Part shown: piece after piece, positions 12,996-25,843 of the stretch
Position numbering within the stretch: the stretch's first letter is position 1
Layout: each line of letters starts with the position of its first letter
Notes under the pieces: model-generated
Database searches by the model: none
Seen by the model: only the letters and a program-made list of their open reading frames with translations
What the model was told of the DNA's origin: nothing
NCBI RefSeq assembly: GCF_963576545.1
Contig: NW_026870574.1
Span: 372,001 to 436,000 of the forward strand
Reading direction: 5' to 3'
DNA: 64,000 nucleotides
Origin: Limanda limanda
Taxonomy: Eukaryota > Chordata > Actinopteri > Pleuronectiformes > Pleuronectidae
Translations under genes and position numbers: made by a program

Positions 12996-13964
12996 TGGGG
13001 GTAAAGCCTACTTGCAAGTCTCTCCGACCTTCACAAAAAAAGTTATTCAAGAATATCTCTTTCTCCTATGTGCTTTCATCCCTAACCCTAACCCTAACCC
13101 TTCCGAAAGTCGGAGAAGCTCAAGGATGGTACCGATCGATGCGCGCTACCCCATTTAGTGGGGGTAGAGCCTACTTGCAAGTCTCTCCGACCTTCACAAA
13201 AAAAGTTATTCAAGAATATCTCTTTCTCCTATGTGCTTTCATCCCTAACCCTAACCCTAACCCTTCCGAAAGTCGGAGAAGCTCAAGGATGGTACCGATC
13301 GATGCGCGCTACCCAATTTAGTGGGGGTAGAGCCTACTTGCAAGTCTCTCCGACCTTCACAAAAAAAGTTATTCAAGAATATCTCTTTCTCCTATGTGCT
13401 TTCATCCCTAACCCTAACCCTAACCCTTCCAAAAGTCGGAGAAGCTCAAAGATGGTACCGATCGATGCGCGCTACCCCATTTAGTGGGGGTAGAGCCTAC
13501 TTGCAAGTCTCTCCGACCTTCACAAAAAAAGTTATTCAAGAATATCTCTTTCTCCTATGTGCTTTCATCCCTAACCCTAACCCTAACCCTTCCGAAAGTC
13601 GGAGAAGCTCAAGGATGGTACCGATCGATGCGCGCTACCCCATTTAGTGGGGGTAGAGCCTACTTGCAAGTCTCTCCGACCTTCACAAAAACAGTTATTC
13701 AAGAATATCTCCTCAGATTTGGGGGAATTTCGTCGGTCGACCTCTTCCGAAGGTTGTACAAGCTCGGGGATGGTACCAATCGATCCGCAGGACCCAAATT
13801 AGTCCAGATGCAACCACTTTCCAAGTCTCTCCGACCTTCACAAAAAAAGTTATTCAAGAATATCTCTTTCTCCTATGTGCTTTCATCCCTAACCCTAACC
13901 CTAACCCTTCCGAAAGTCGGAGAAGCTCAAGGATGGTACCGATCGATGCGCGCTACCCCATTTA

Positions 13965-16900
13965 GTGGGGGTAGAGCCTACTTGCAAGTCTCTCCGACCT
14001 TCACAAAAAAAGTTATTCAAGAATATCTCTTTCTCCTATGTGCTTTCATCCCTAACCCTAACCCTAACCCTTCCGAAAGTCGGAGAAGCTCAAGGATGGT
14101 ACCGATCGATGCGCGCTACCCCATTTAGTGGGGGTAGAGCCTACTTGCAAGTCTCTCCGACCTTCACAAAAAAAGTTATTCAAGAATATCTCCTCAGATT
14201 TGGGGGAATTTCGTCGGTCGACCTTTTCCGAAGGTCGTACAAGCTCGGGGATGGTACCAATCGATCAGCAGGACCCAAATTAGTCCAGATGCAACCACTT
14301 TCCAAGTCTCTCCGACCTTCACAAAAAAAGTTATTCAAGAATATCTCTTTCTCCTATGTGCTTTCATCCCTAACCCTAACCCTAACCCTTCCGAAAGTCG
14401 GAGAAGCTCAAGGATGGTACCGATCGATGCGCGCTACCCCATTTAGTGGGGGTAGAGCCTACTTGCAAGTCTCTCCGACCTTCACAAAAAAAGTTATTCA
14501 AGAATTTCTCTTTCTCCTATGTGCTTTCATCCCTAACCCTAACCCTAACCCTTCCGAAAGTCGGAGAAGCTCAAGGATGGTACCGATCGATGCGCGCTAC
14601 CCCATTTAGTGGGGGTAGAGCCTACTTGCAAGTTTCTCCGACCTTCACAAAAAAAGTTATTCAAGAATATCTCCTCAGATTTGGGGGAATTTCGTCGGTC
14701 GACCTCTTCCGAAGGTCGTACAAGCTCGGGGATGGTACCAATCGATCCGCAGGACCCAAATTAGTCCAGATGCAACCACTTTCCAAGTCTCTCCGACCTT
14801 CACAAAAAAAGTTATTCAAGAATATCTCTTTCTCCTATGTGCTTTCATCCCTAACCCTAACCCTAACCCTTCCGAAAGTCGGAGAAGCTCAAGGATGGTA
14901 CCGATCGATGCGCGCTACCCCATTTAGTGGGGGTAGAGCCTACTTGCAAGTCTCTCCGACCTTCACAAAAAACGTTATTCAAGAATATCTCTTTCTCCTA
15001 TGTGCTTTCATCCCTAACCCTAACCCTAACCCTTCCGAAAGTCGGAGAAGCTCAAGGATGGTACCGATCGATGCGCGCTACCCCATTTAGTGGGGGTAGA
15101 GCCTACTTGCAAGTCTCTCCGACCTTCACAAAAAAAGTTATTCAAGAATATCTCCTCAGATTTGGGGGAATTTCGTCGGTCGACCTCTTCCGAAGGTCGT
15201 ACAAGCTCGGGGATGGTACCAATCGATCTGCAGGACCCAAATTAGTCCAGATGCAACCACTTTCCAAGTCTCTCCGACCTTCACAAAAAAAGTTATTCAA
15301 GAATATCTCTTTCTCCTATGTGCTTTCATCCCTAACCCTAACCCTAACCCTTCCGAAAGTTGGAGAAGCTCAAGGATGGTACCGATCGATGCGCGCTACC
15401 CCATTTAGTGGGGGTAGAGCCTACTTGCAAGTCTCTCCGACCTTCACAAAAAAAGTTATTCAAGAATATCTCTTTCTCCTATGTGCTTTCATCCCTAACC
15501 CTAACCCTAACCCTTCCGAAAGTCGGAGAAGCTCAAGGATGGTACCGATCGATGCGCGCTACCCCATTTAGTGGGGGTAAAGCCTACTTGCAAGTCTCTC
15601 CGACCTTCACAAAAAAAGTTATTCAAGAATATCTCCTCAGATTTGGGGGAATTTCGTCGGTCGACCTCTTCCGAAGGTCGTACAAGCTCGGGGATGGTAC
15701 CAATCGATCCGCAGGACCCAAATTAGTCCAGATGCAACCACTTTCCAAGTCTCTCCGACCTTCACAAAAAAAGTTATTCAAGAATATCTCTTTCTCCTAT
15801 GTGCTTTCATCCCTAACCCTAACCCTAACCCTTCCGAAAGTCGGAGAAGCTCAAGGATGGTACCGATCGATGTGCGCTACCCCATTTAGTGGGGGTAGAG
15901 CCTACTTGCAAGTCTCTCCGACCTTCACAAAAAAAGTTATTCAAGAATATCTCTTTCTCCTATGTGCTTTCATCCCTAACCCTAACCCTAACCCTTCCGA
16001 AAGTCGGAGAAGCTCAAGGATGGTACCGATCGATGCGCGCTACCCCATTTAGTGGGGGTAGAGCCTACTTGCAAGTCTCTCCGACCTTCACAAAAAAAGT
16101 TATTCAAGAATATCTCTTTCTCCTATGTGCTTTCATCCCTAACCCTAACCCTAACCCTTCCGAAAGTCGGAGAAGCTCAAGGATGGTACCGATCGATGCG
16201 CGCTACCCCATTTAGTGGGGGTAGAGCCTACTTGCAAGTCTCTCCGACCTTCACAAAAAAAGTTATTCAAGAATATCTCCTCAGATTTGGGGGAATTTCG
16301 TCGGTCGACCTTTTCCGAAGGTCGTACAAGCTCGGGGATGGTACCAATCGATCAGCAGGACCCAAATTAGTCCAGATGCAACCACTTTCCAAGTCTCTCC
16401 GACCTTCACAAAAAAAGTTATTCAAGAATATCTCTTTCTCCTATGTGCTTTCATCCCTAACCCTAACCCTAACCCTTCCGAAAGTCGGAGAAGCTCAAGG
16501 ATGGTACCGATCGATGCGCGCTACCCCATTTAGTGGGGGTAGAGCCTACTTGCAAGTCTCTCCGACCTTCACAAAAAAAGTTATTCAAGAATTTCTCTTT
16601 CTCCTATGTGCTTTCATCCCTAACCCTAACCCTAACCCTTCCGAAAGTCGGAGAAGCTCAAGGATGGTACCGATCGATGCGCGCTACCCCATTTAGTGGG
16701 GGTAGAGCCTACTTGCAAGTTTCTCCGACCTTCACAAAAAAAGTTATTCAAGAATATCTCCTCAGATTTGGGGGAATTTCGTCGGTCGACCTCTTCCGAA
16801 GGTCGTACAAGCTCGGGGATGGTACCAATCGATCCGCAGGACCCAAATTAGTCCAGATGCAACCACTTTCCAAGTCTCTCCGACCTTCACAAAAAAAGTT

Positions 16901-19900
16901 ATTCAAGAATATCTCTTTCTCCTATGTGCTTTCATCCCTAACCCTAACCCTAACCCTTCCGAAAGTCGGAGAAGCTCAAGGATGGTACCGATCGATGCGC
17001 GCTACCCCATTTAGTGGGGGTAGAGCCTACTTGCAAGTCTCTCCGACCTTCACAAAAAACGTTATTCAAGAATATCTCTTTCTCCTATGTGCTTTCATCC
17101 CTAACCCTAACCCTAACCCTTCCGAAAGTCGGAGAAGCTCAAGGATGGTACCGATCGATGCGCGCTACCCCATTTAGTGGGGGTAGAGCCTACTTGCAAG
17201 TCTCTCCGACCTTCACAAAAAAAGTTATTCAAGAATATCTCCTCAGATTTGGGGGAATTTCGTCGGTCGACCTCTTCCGAAGGTCGTACAAGCTCGGGGA
17301 TGGTACCAATCGATCTGCAGGACCCAAATTAGTCCAGATGCAACCACTTTCCAAGTCTCTCCGACCTTCACAAAAAAAGTTATTCAAGAATATCTCTTTC
17401 TCCTATGTGCTTTCATCCCTAACCCTAACCCTAACCCTTCCGAAAGTCGGAGAAGCTCAAGGATGGTACCGATCGATGCGCGCTACCCCATTTAGTGGGG
17501 GTAGAGCCTACTTGCAAGTCTCTCCGACCTTCACAAAAAAAGTTATTCAAGAATATCTCTTTCTCCTATGTGCTTTCATCCCTAACCCTAACCCTAACCC
17601 TTCCGAAAGTCGGAGAAGCTCAAGGATGGTACCGATCGATGCGCGCTACCCCATTTAGTGGGGGTAGAGCCTACTTGCAAGTCTCTCCGACCTTCACAAA
17701 AAAAGTTATTCAAGAATATCTCCTCAGATTTGGGGGAATTTCGTCGGTCGACCTCTTCCGAAGGTCGTACAAGCTCGGGGATGGTACCAATCGATCCGCA
17801 GGACCCAAATTAGTCCAGATGCAACCACTTTCCAAGTCTCTCCGACCTTCACAAAAAAAGTTATTCAAGAATATCTCTTTCTCCTATGTGCTTTCATCCC
17901 TAACCCTAACCCTAACCCTTCCGAAAGTCGGAGAAGCTCAAGGATGGTACCGATCGATGTGCGCTACCCCATTTAGTGGGGGTAGAGCCTACTTGCAAGT
18001 CTCTCCGACCTTCACAAAAAAAGTTATTCAAGAATATCTCTTTCTCCTATGTGCTTTCATCCCTAACCCTAACCCTAACCCTTCCGAAAGTCGGAGAAGC
18101 TCAAGGATAGTACCGATCGATGCGCGCTACCCCATTTAGTGGGGGTAGAGCCTACTTGCAAGTCTCTCCGACCTTCACAAAAAAAGTTATTCAAGAATAT
18201 CTCCTCAGATTTGGGGGAATTTCGTCGGTCGACCTCTTCCGAAGGTCGTACAAGCTCGGGGATGGTACCAATCGATCTGCAGGACCCAAATTAGTCCAGA
18301 TGCAACCACTTTCCAAGTCTCTCCGACCTTCACAAAAAAAGTTATTCAAGAATATCTCTTTCTCCTATGTGCTTTCATCCCTAACCCTAACCCTAACCCT
18401 TCCGAAAGTTGGAGAAGCTCAAGGATGGTACCGATCGATGCGCGCTACCCCATTTAGTGGGGGTAGAGCCTACTTGCAAGTCTCTCCGACCTTCACAAAA
18501 AAAGTTATTCAAGAATATCTCTTTCTCCTATGTGCTTTCATCCCTAACCCTAACCCTAACCCTTCCGAAAGTCGGAGAAGCTCAAGGATGGTACCGATCG
18601 ATGCGCGCTACCCCATTTAGTGGGGGTAGAGCCTACTTGCAAGTCTCTCCGACCTTCACAAAAAAAGTTATTCAAGAATATCTCCTCAGATTTGGGGGAA
18701 TTTCGTCGGTCGACCTCTTCCGAAGGTCGTACAAGCTCGGGGATGGTACCAATCGATCCGCAGGACCCAAATTAGTCCAGATGCAACCACTTTCCAAGTC
18801 TCTCCGACCTTCACAAAAAAAGTTATTCAAGAATATCTCTTTCTCCTATGTGCTTTCATCCCTAACCCTAACCCTAACCCTTCCGAAAGTCGGAGAAGCT
18901 CAAGGATGGTACCGATCGATGTGCGCTACCCCATTTAGTGGGGGTAGAGCCTACTTGCAAGTCTCTCCGACCTTCACAAAAAAAGTTATTCAAGAATATC
19001 TCTTTCTCCTATGTGCTTTCATCCCTAACCCTAACCCTAACCCTTCCGAAAGTCGGAGAAGCTCAAGGATGGTACCGATCGATGCGCGCTACCCCATTTA
19101 GTGGGGGTAGAGCCTACTTGCAAGTCTCTCCGACCTTCACAAAAAAAGTTATTCAAGAATATCTCTTTCTCCTATGTGCTTTCATCCCTAACCCTAACCC
19201 TAACCCTTCCGAAAGTCGGAGAAGCTCAAGGATGGTACCGATCGATGCGCGCTACCCCATTTAGTGGGGGTAGAGCCTACTTGCAAGTCTCTCCGACCTT
19301 CACAAAAAAAGTTATTCAAGAATATCTCCTCAGATTTGGGGGAATTTCGTCGGTCGACCTTTTCCGAAGGTCGTACAAGCTCGGGGATGGTACCAATCGA
19401 TCAGCAGGACCCAAATTAGTCCAGATGCAACCACTTTCCAAGTCTCTCCGACCTTCACAAAAAAAGTTATTCAAGAATATCTCTTTCTCCTATGTGCTTT
19501 CATCCCTAACCCTAACCCTAACCCTTCCGAAAGTCGGAGAAGCTCAAGGATGGTACCGATCGATGCGCGCTACCCCATTTAGTGGGGGTAGAGCCTACTT
19601 GCAAGTCTCTCCGACCTTCACAAAAAAAGTTATTCAAGAATTTCTCTTTCTCCTATGTGCTTTCATCCCTAACCCTAACCCTAACCCTTCCGAAAGTCGG
19701 AGAAGCTCAAGGATGGTACCGATCGATGCGCGCTACCCCATTTAGTGGGGGTAGAGCCTACTTGCAAGTTTCTCCGACCTTCACAAAAAAAGTTATTCAA
19801 GAATATCTCCTCAGATTTGGGGGAATTTCGTCGGTCGACCTCTTCCGAAGGTCGTACAAGCTCGGGGATGGTACCAATCGATCCGCAGGACCCAAATTAG

Positions 19901-22900
19901 TCCAGATGCAACCACTTTCCAAGTCTCTCCGACCTTCACAAAAAAAGTTATTCAAGAATATCTCTTTCTCCTATGTGCTTTCATCCCTAACCCTAACCCT
20001 AACCCTTCCGAAAGTCGGAGAAGCTCAAGGATGGTACCGATCGATGCGCGCTACCCCATTTAGTGGGGGTAGAGCCTACTTGCAAGTCTCTCCGACCTTC
20101 ACAAAAAACGTTATTCAAGAATATCTCTTTCTCCTATGTGCTTTCATCCCTAACCCTAACCCTAACCCTTCCGAAAGTCGGAGAAGCTCAAGGATGGTAC
20201 CGATCGATGCGCGCTACCCCATTTAGTGGGGGTAGAGCCTACTTGCAAGTCTCTCCGACCTTCACAAAAAAAGTTATTCAAGAATATCTCCTCAGATTTG
20301 GGGGAATTTCGTCGGTCGACCTCTTCCGAAGGTCGTACAAGCTCGGGGATGGTACCAATCGATCTGCAGGACCCAAATTAGTCCAGATGCAACCACTTTC
20401 CAAGTCTCTCCGACCTTCACAAAAAAAGTTATTCAAGAATATCTCTTTCTCCTATGTGCTTTCATCCCTAACCCTAACCCTAACCCTTCCGAAAGTCGGA
20501 GAAGCTCAAGGATGGTACCGATCGATGCGCGCTACCCCATTTAGTGGGGGTAGAGCCTACTTGCAAGTCTCTCCGACCTTCACAAAAAAAGTTATTCAAG
20601 AATATCTCTTTCTCCTATGTGCTTTCATCCCTAACCCTAACCCTAACCCTTCCGAAAGTCGGAGAAGCTCAAGGATGGTACCGATCGATGCGCGCTACCC
20701 CATTTAGTGGGGGTAGAGCCTACTTGCAAGTCTCTCCGACCTTCACAAAAAAAGTTATTCAAGAATATCTCCTCAGATTTGGGGGAATTTCGTCGGTCGA
20801 CCTCTTCCGAAGGTCGTACAAGCTCGGGGATGGTACCAATCGATCCGCAGGACCCAAATTAGTCCAGATGCAACCACTTTCCAAGTCTCTCCGACCTTCA
20901 CAAAAAAAGTTATTCAAGAATATCTCTTTCTCCTATGTGCTTTCATCCCTAACCCTAACCCTAACCCTTCCGAAAGTCGGAGAAGCTCAAGGATGGTACC
21001 GATCGATGTGCGCTACCCCATTTAGTGGGGGTAGAGCCTACTTGCAAGTCTCTCCGACCTTCACAAAAAAAGTTATTCAAGAATATCTCTTTCTCCTATG
21101 TGCTTTCATCCCTAACCCTAACCCTAACCCTTCCGAAAGTCGGAGAAGCTCAAGGATAGTACCGATCGATGCGCGCTACCCCATTTAGTGGGGGTAGAGC
21201 CTACTTGCAAGTCTCTCCGACCTTCACAAAAAAAGTTATTCAAGAATATCTCCTCAGATTTGGGGGAATTTCGTCGGTCGACCTCTTCCGAAGGTCGTAC
21301 AAGCTCGGGGATGGTACCAATCGATCTGCAGGACCCAAATTAGTCCAGATGCAACCACTTTCCAAGTCTCTCCGACCTTCACAAAAAAAGTTATTCAAGA
21401 ATATCTCTTTCTCCTATGTGCTTTCATCCCTAACCCTAACCCTAACCCTTCCGAAAGTTGGAGAAGCTCAAGGATGGTACCGATCGATGCGCGCTACCCC
21501 ATTTAGTGGGGGTAGAGCCTACTTGCAAGTCTCTCCGACCTTCACAAAAAAAGTTATTCAAGAATATCTCTTTCTCCTATGTGCTTTCATCCCTAACCCT
21601 AACCCTAACCCTTCCGAAAGTCGGAGAAGCTCAAGGATGGTACCGATCGATGCGCGCTACCCCATTTAGTGGGGGTAGAGCCTACTTGCAAGTCTCTCCG
21701 ACCTTCACAAAAAAAGTTATTCAAGAATATCTCCTCAGATTTGGGGGAATTTCGTCGGTCGACCTCTTCCGAAGGTCGTACAAGCTCGGGGATGGTACCA
21801 ATCGATCCGCAGGACCCAAATTAGTCCAGATGCAACCACTTTCCAAGTCTCTCCGACCTTCACAAAAAAAGTTATTCAAGAATATCTCTTTCTCCTATGT
21901 GCTTTCATCCCTAACCCTAACCCTAACCCTTCCGAAAGTCGGAGAAGCTCAAGGATGGTACCGATCGATGTGCGCTACCCCATTTAGTGGGGGTAGAGCC
22001 TACTTGCAAGTCTCTCCGACCTTCACAAAAAAAGTTATTCAAGAATATCTCTTTCTCCTATGTGCTTTCATCCCTAACCCTAACCCTAACCCTTCCGAAA
22101 GTCGGAGAAGCTCAAGGATGGTACCGATCGATGCGCGCTACCCCATTTAGTGGGGGTAGAGCCTACTTGCAAGTCTCTCCGACCTTCACAAAAAAAGTTA
22201 TTCAAGAATATCTCTTTCTCCTATGTGCTTTCATCCCTAACCCTAACCCTAACCCTTCCGAAAGTCGGAGAAGCTCAAGGATGGTACCGATCGATGCGCG
22301 CTACCCCATTTAGTGGGGGTAGAGCCTACTTGCAAGTCTCTCCGACCTTCACAAAAAAAGTTATTCAAGAATATCTCCTCAGATTTGGGGGAATTTCGTC
22401 GGTCGACCTTTTCCGAAGGTCGTACAAGCTCGGGGATGGTACCAATCGATCAGCAGGACCCAAATTAGTCCAGATGCAACCACTTTCCAAGTCTCTCCGA
22501 CCTTCACAAAAAAAGTTATTCAAGAATATCTCTTTCTCCTATGTGCTTTCATCCCTAACCCTAACCCTAACCCTTCCGAAAGTCGGAGAAGCTCAAGGAT
22601 GGTACCGATCGATGCGCGCTACCCCATTTAGTGGGGGTAGAGCCTACTTGCAAGTCTCTCCGACCTTCACAAAAAAAGTTATTCAAGAATTTCTCTTTCT
22701 CCTATGTGCTTTCATCCCTAACCCTAACCCTAACCCTTCCGAAAGTCGGAGAAGCTCAAGGATGGTACCGATCGATGCGCGCTACCCCATTTAGTGGGGG
22801 TAGAGCCTACTTGCAAGTTTCTCCGACCTTCACAAAAAAAGTTATTCAAGAATATCTCCTCAGATTTGGGGGAATTTCGTCGGTCGACCTCTTCCGAAGG

Positions 22901-25843
22901 TCGTACAAGCTCGGGGATGGTACCAATCGATCCGCAGGACCCAAATTAGTCCAGATGCAACCACTTTCCAAGTCTCTCCGACCTTCACAAAAAAAGTTAT
23001 TCAAGAATATCTCTTTCTCCTATGTGCTTTCATCCCTAACCCTAACCCTAACCCTTCCGAAAGTCGGAGAAGCTCAAGGATGGTACCGATCGATGCGCGC
23101 TACCCCATTTAGTGGGGGTAGAGCCTACTTGCAAGTCTCTCCGACCTTCACAAAAAACGTTATTCAAGAATATCTCTTTCTCCTATGTGCTTTCATCCCT
23201 AACCCTAACCCTAACCCTTCCGAAAGTCGGAGAAGCTCAAGGATGGTACCGATCGATGCGCGCTACCCCATTTAGTGGGGGTAGAGCCTACTTGCAAGTC
23301 TCTCCGACCTTCACAAAAAAAGTTATTCAAGAATATCTCCTCAGATTTGGGGGAATTTCGTCGGTCGACCTCTTCCGAAGGTCGTACAAGCTCGGGGATG
23401 GTACCAATCGATCTGCAGGACCCAAATTAGTCCAGATGCAACCACTTTCCAAGTCTCTCCGACCTTCACAAAAAAAGTTATTCAAGAATATCTCTTTCTC
23501 CTATGTGCTTTCATCCCTAACCCTAACCCTAACCCTTCCGAAAGTCGGAGAAGCTCAAGGATGGTACCGATCGATGCGCGCTACCCCATTTAGTGGGGGT
23601 AGAGCCTACTTGCAAGTCTCTCCGACCTTCACAAAAAAAGTTATTCAAGAATATCTCTTTCTCCTATGTGCTTTCATCCCTAACCCTAACCCTAACCCTT
23701 CCGAAAGTCGGAGAAGCTCAAGGATGGTACCGATCGATGCGCGCTACCCCATTTAGTGGGGGTAGAGCCTACTTGCAAGTCTCTCCGACCTTCACAAAAA
23801 AAGTTATTCAAGAATATCTCCTCAGATTTGGGGGAATTTCGTCGGTCGACCTCTTCCGAAGGTCGTACAAGCTCGGGGATGGTACCAATCGATCCGCAGG
23901 ACCCAAATTAGTCCAGATGCAACCACTTTCCAAGTCTCTCCGACCTTCACAAAAAAAGTTATTCAAGAATATCTCTTTCTCCTATGTGCTTTCATCCCTA
24001 ACCCTAACCCTAACCCTTCCGAAAGTCGGAGAAGCTCAAGGATGGTACCGATCGATGTGCGCTACCCCATTTAGTGGGGGTAGAGCCTACTTGCAAGTCT
24101 CTCCGACCTTCACAAAAAAAGTTATTCAAGAATATCTCTTTCTCCTATGTGCTTTCATCCCTAACCCTAACCCTAACCCTTCCGAAAGTCGGAGAAGCTC
24201 AAGGATGGTACCGATCGATGCGCGCTACCCCATTTAGTGGGGGTAGAGCCTACTTGCAAGTCTCTCCGACCTTCACAAAAAAAGTTATTCAAGAATATCT
24301 CTTTCTCCTATGTGCTTTCATCCCTAACCCTAACCCTAACCCTTCCGAAAGTCGGAGAAGCTCAAGGATGGTACCGATCGATGCGCGCTACCCCATTTAG
24401 TGGGGGTAGAACCTACTAGCAAGTCTCTCCGACCTTCACAAAAAAAGTTATTCAAGAATATCTCCTCAGATTTGGGGGAATTTCGTCGGTCGACCTCTTC
24501 CGAAGGTCGTACAAGCTCGGGGATGGTACCAATCGATCCGCAGGACCCAAATTAGTCCAGATGCAACCACTTTCCAAGTCTCTCCGACCTTCACAAAAAA
24601 AGTTATTCAAGAATATCTCTTTCTCCTATGTGCTTTCATCCCTAACCCTAACCCTAACCCTTCCGAAAGTCGGAGAAGCTCAAGGATGGTACCGATCGAT
24701 GCGCGCTACCCCATTTAGTGGGGGTAGAGCCTACTTGCAAGTCTCTCCGACCTTCACAAAAAAAGTTATTCAAGAATATCTCTTTCTCCTATGTGCTTTC
24801 ATCCCTAACCCTAACCCTAACCCTTCCGAAAGTCGGAGAAGCTCAAGGATGGTACCGATCGATGCGCGCTACCCCATTTAGTGGGGGTAGAGCCTACTTG
24901 CAAGTCTCTCCGACCTTCACAAAAAAAGTTATTCAAGAATATCTCCTCAGATTTGGGGGAATTTCGTCGGTCGACCTTTTCCGAAGGTCGTACAAGCTCG
25001 GGGATGGTACCAATCGATCAGCAGGACCCAAATTAGTCCAGATGCAACCACTTTCCAAGTCTCTCCGACCTTCACAAAAAAAGTTATTCAAGAATATCTC
25101 TTTCTCCTATGTGCTTTCATCCCTAACCCTAACCCTAACCCTTCCGAAAGTCGGAGAAGCTCAAGGATGGTACCGATCGATGCGCGCTACCCCATTTAGT
25201 GGGGGTAGAGCCTACTTGCAAGTCTCTCCGACCTTCACAAAAAAAGTTATTCAAGAATTTCTCTTTCTCCTATGTGCTTTCATCCCTAACCCTAACCCTA
25301 ACCCTTCCGAAAGTCGGAGAAGCTCAAGGATGGTACCGATCGATGCGCGCTACCCCATTTAGTGGGGGTAGAGCCTACTTGCAAGTTTCTCCGACCTTCA
25401 CAAAAAAAGTTATTCAAGAATATCTCCTCAGATTTGGGGGAATTTCGTCGGTCGACCTCTTCCGAAGGTCGTACAAGCTCGGGGATGGTACCAATCGATC
25501 CGCAGGACCCAAATTAGTCCAGATGCAACCACTTTCCAAGTCTCTCCGACCTTCACAAAAAAAGTTATTCAAGAATATCTCTTTCTCCTATGTGCTTTCA
25601 TCCCTAACCCTAACCCTAACCCTTCCGAAAGTCGGAGAAGCTCAAGGATGGTACCGATCGATGCGCGCTACCCCATTTAGTGGGGGTAGAGCCTACTTGC
25701 AAGTCTCTCCGACCTTCACAAAAAACGTTATTCAAGAATATCTCTTTCTCCTATGTGCTTTCATCCCTAACCCTAACCCTAACCCTTCCGAAAGTCGGAG
25801 AAGCTCAAAGATGGTACCGATCGATGCGCGCTACCCCATTTAG
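13965..25843 (+). repeat. Superunit series 2,087 / 3,049 / 3,049 / 2,568 bp
   Basis: The private variant AGAATTTCTC (A to T) occurs at 14506, 16593, 19642, 22691 and 25259. The spacings are 2,087, 3,049, 3,049 and 2,568 bp, which equal 163 plus 4, 6, 6 and 5 times 481 bp exactly. Each unit also carries AAAAAACGTT, GATCAGCAGG and GATGTGCGCT variants in a fixed order. The series shows one superunit whose copies differ only by whole A-A-B trimers. Confidence 0.85.
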
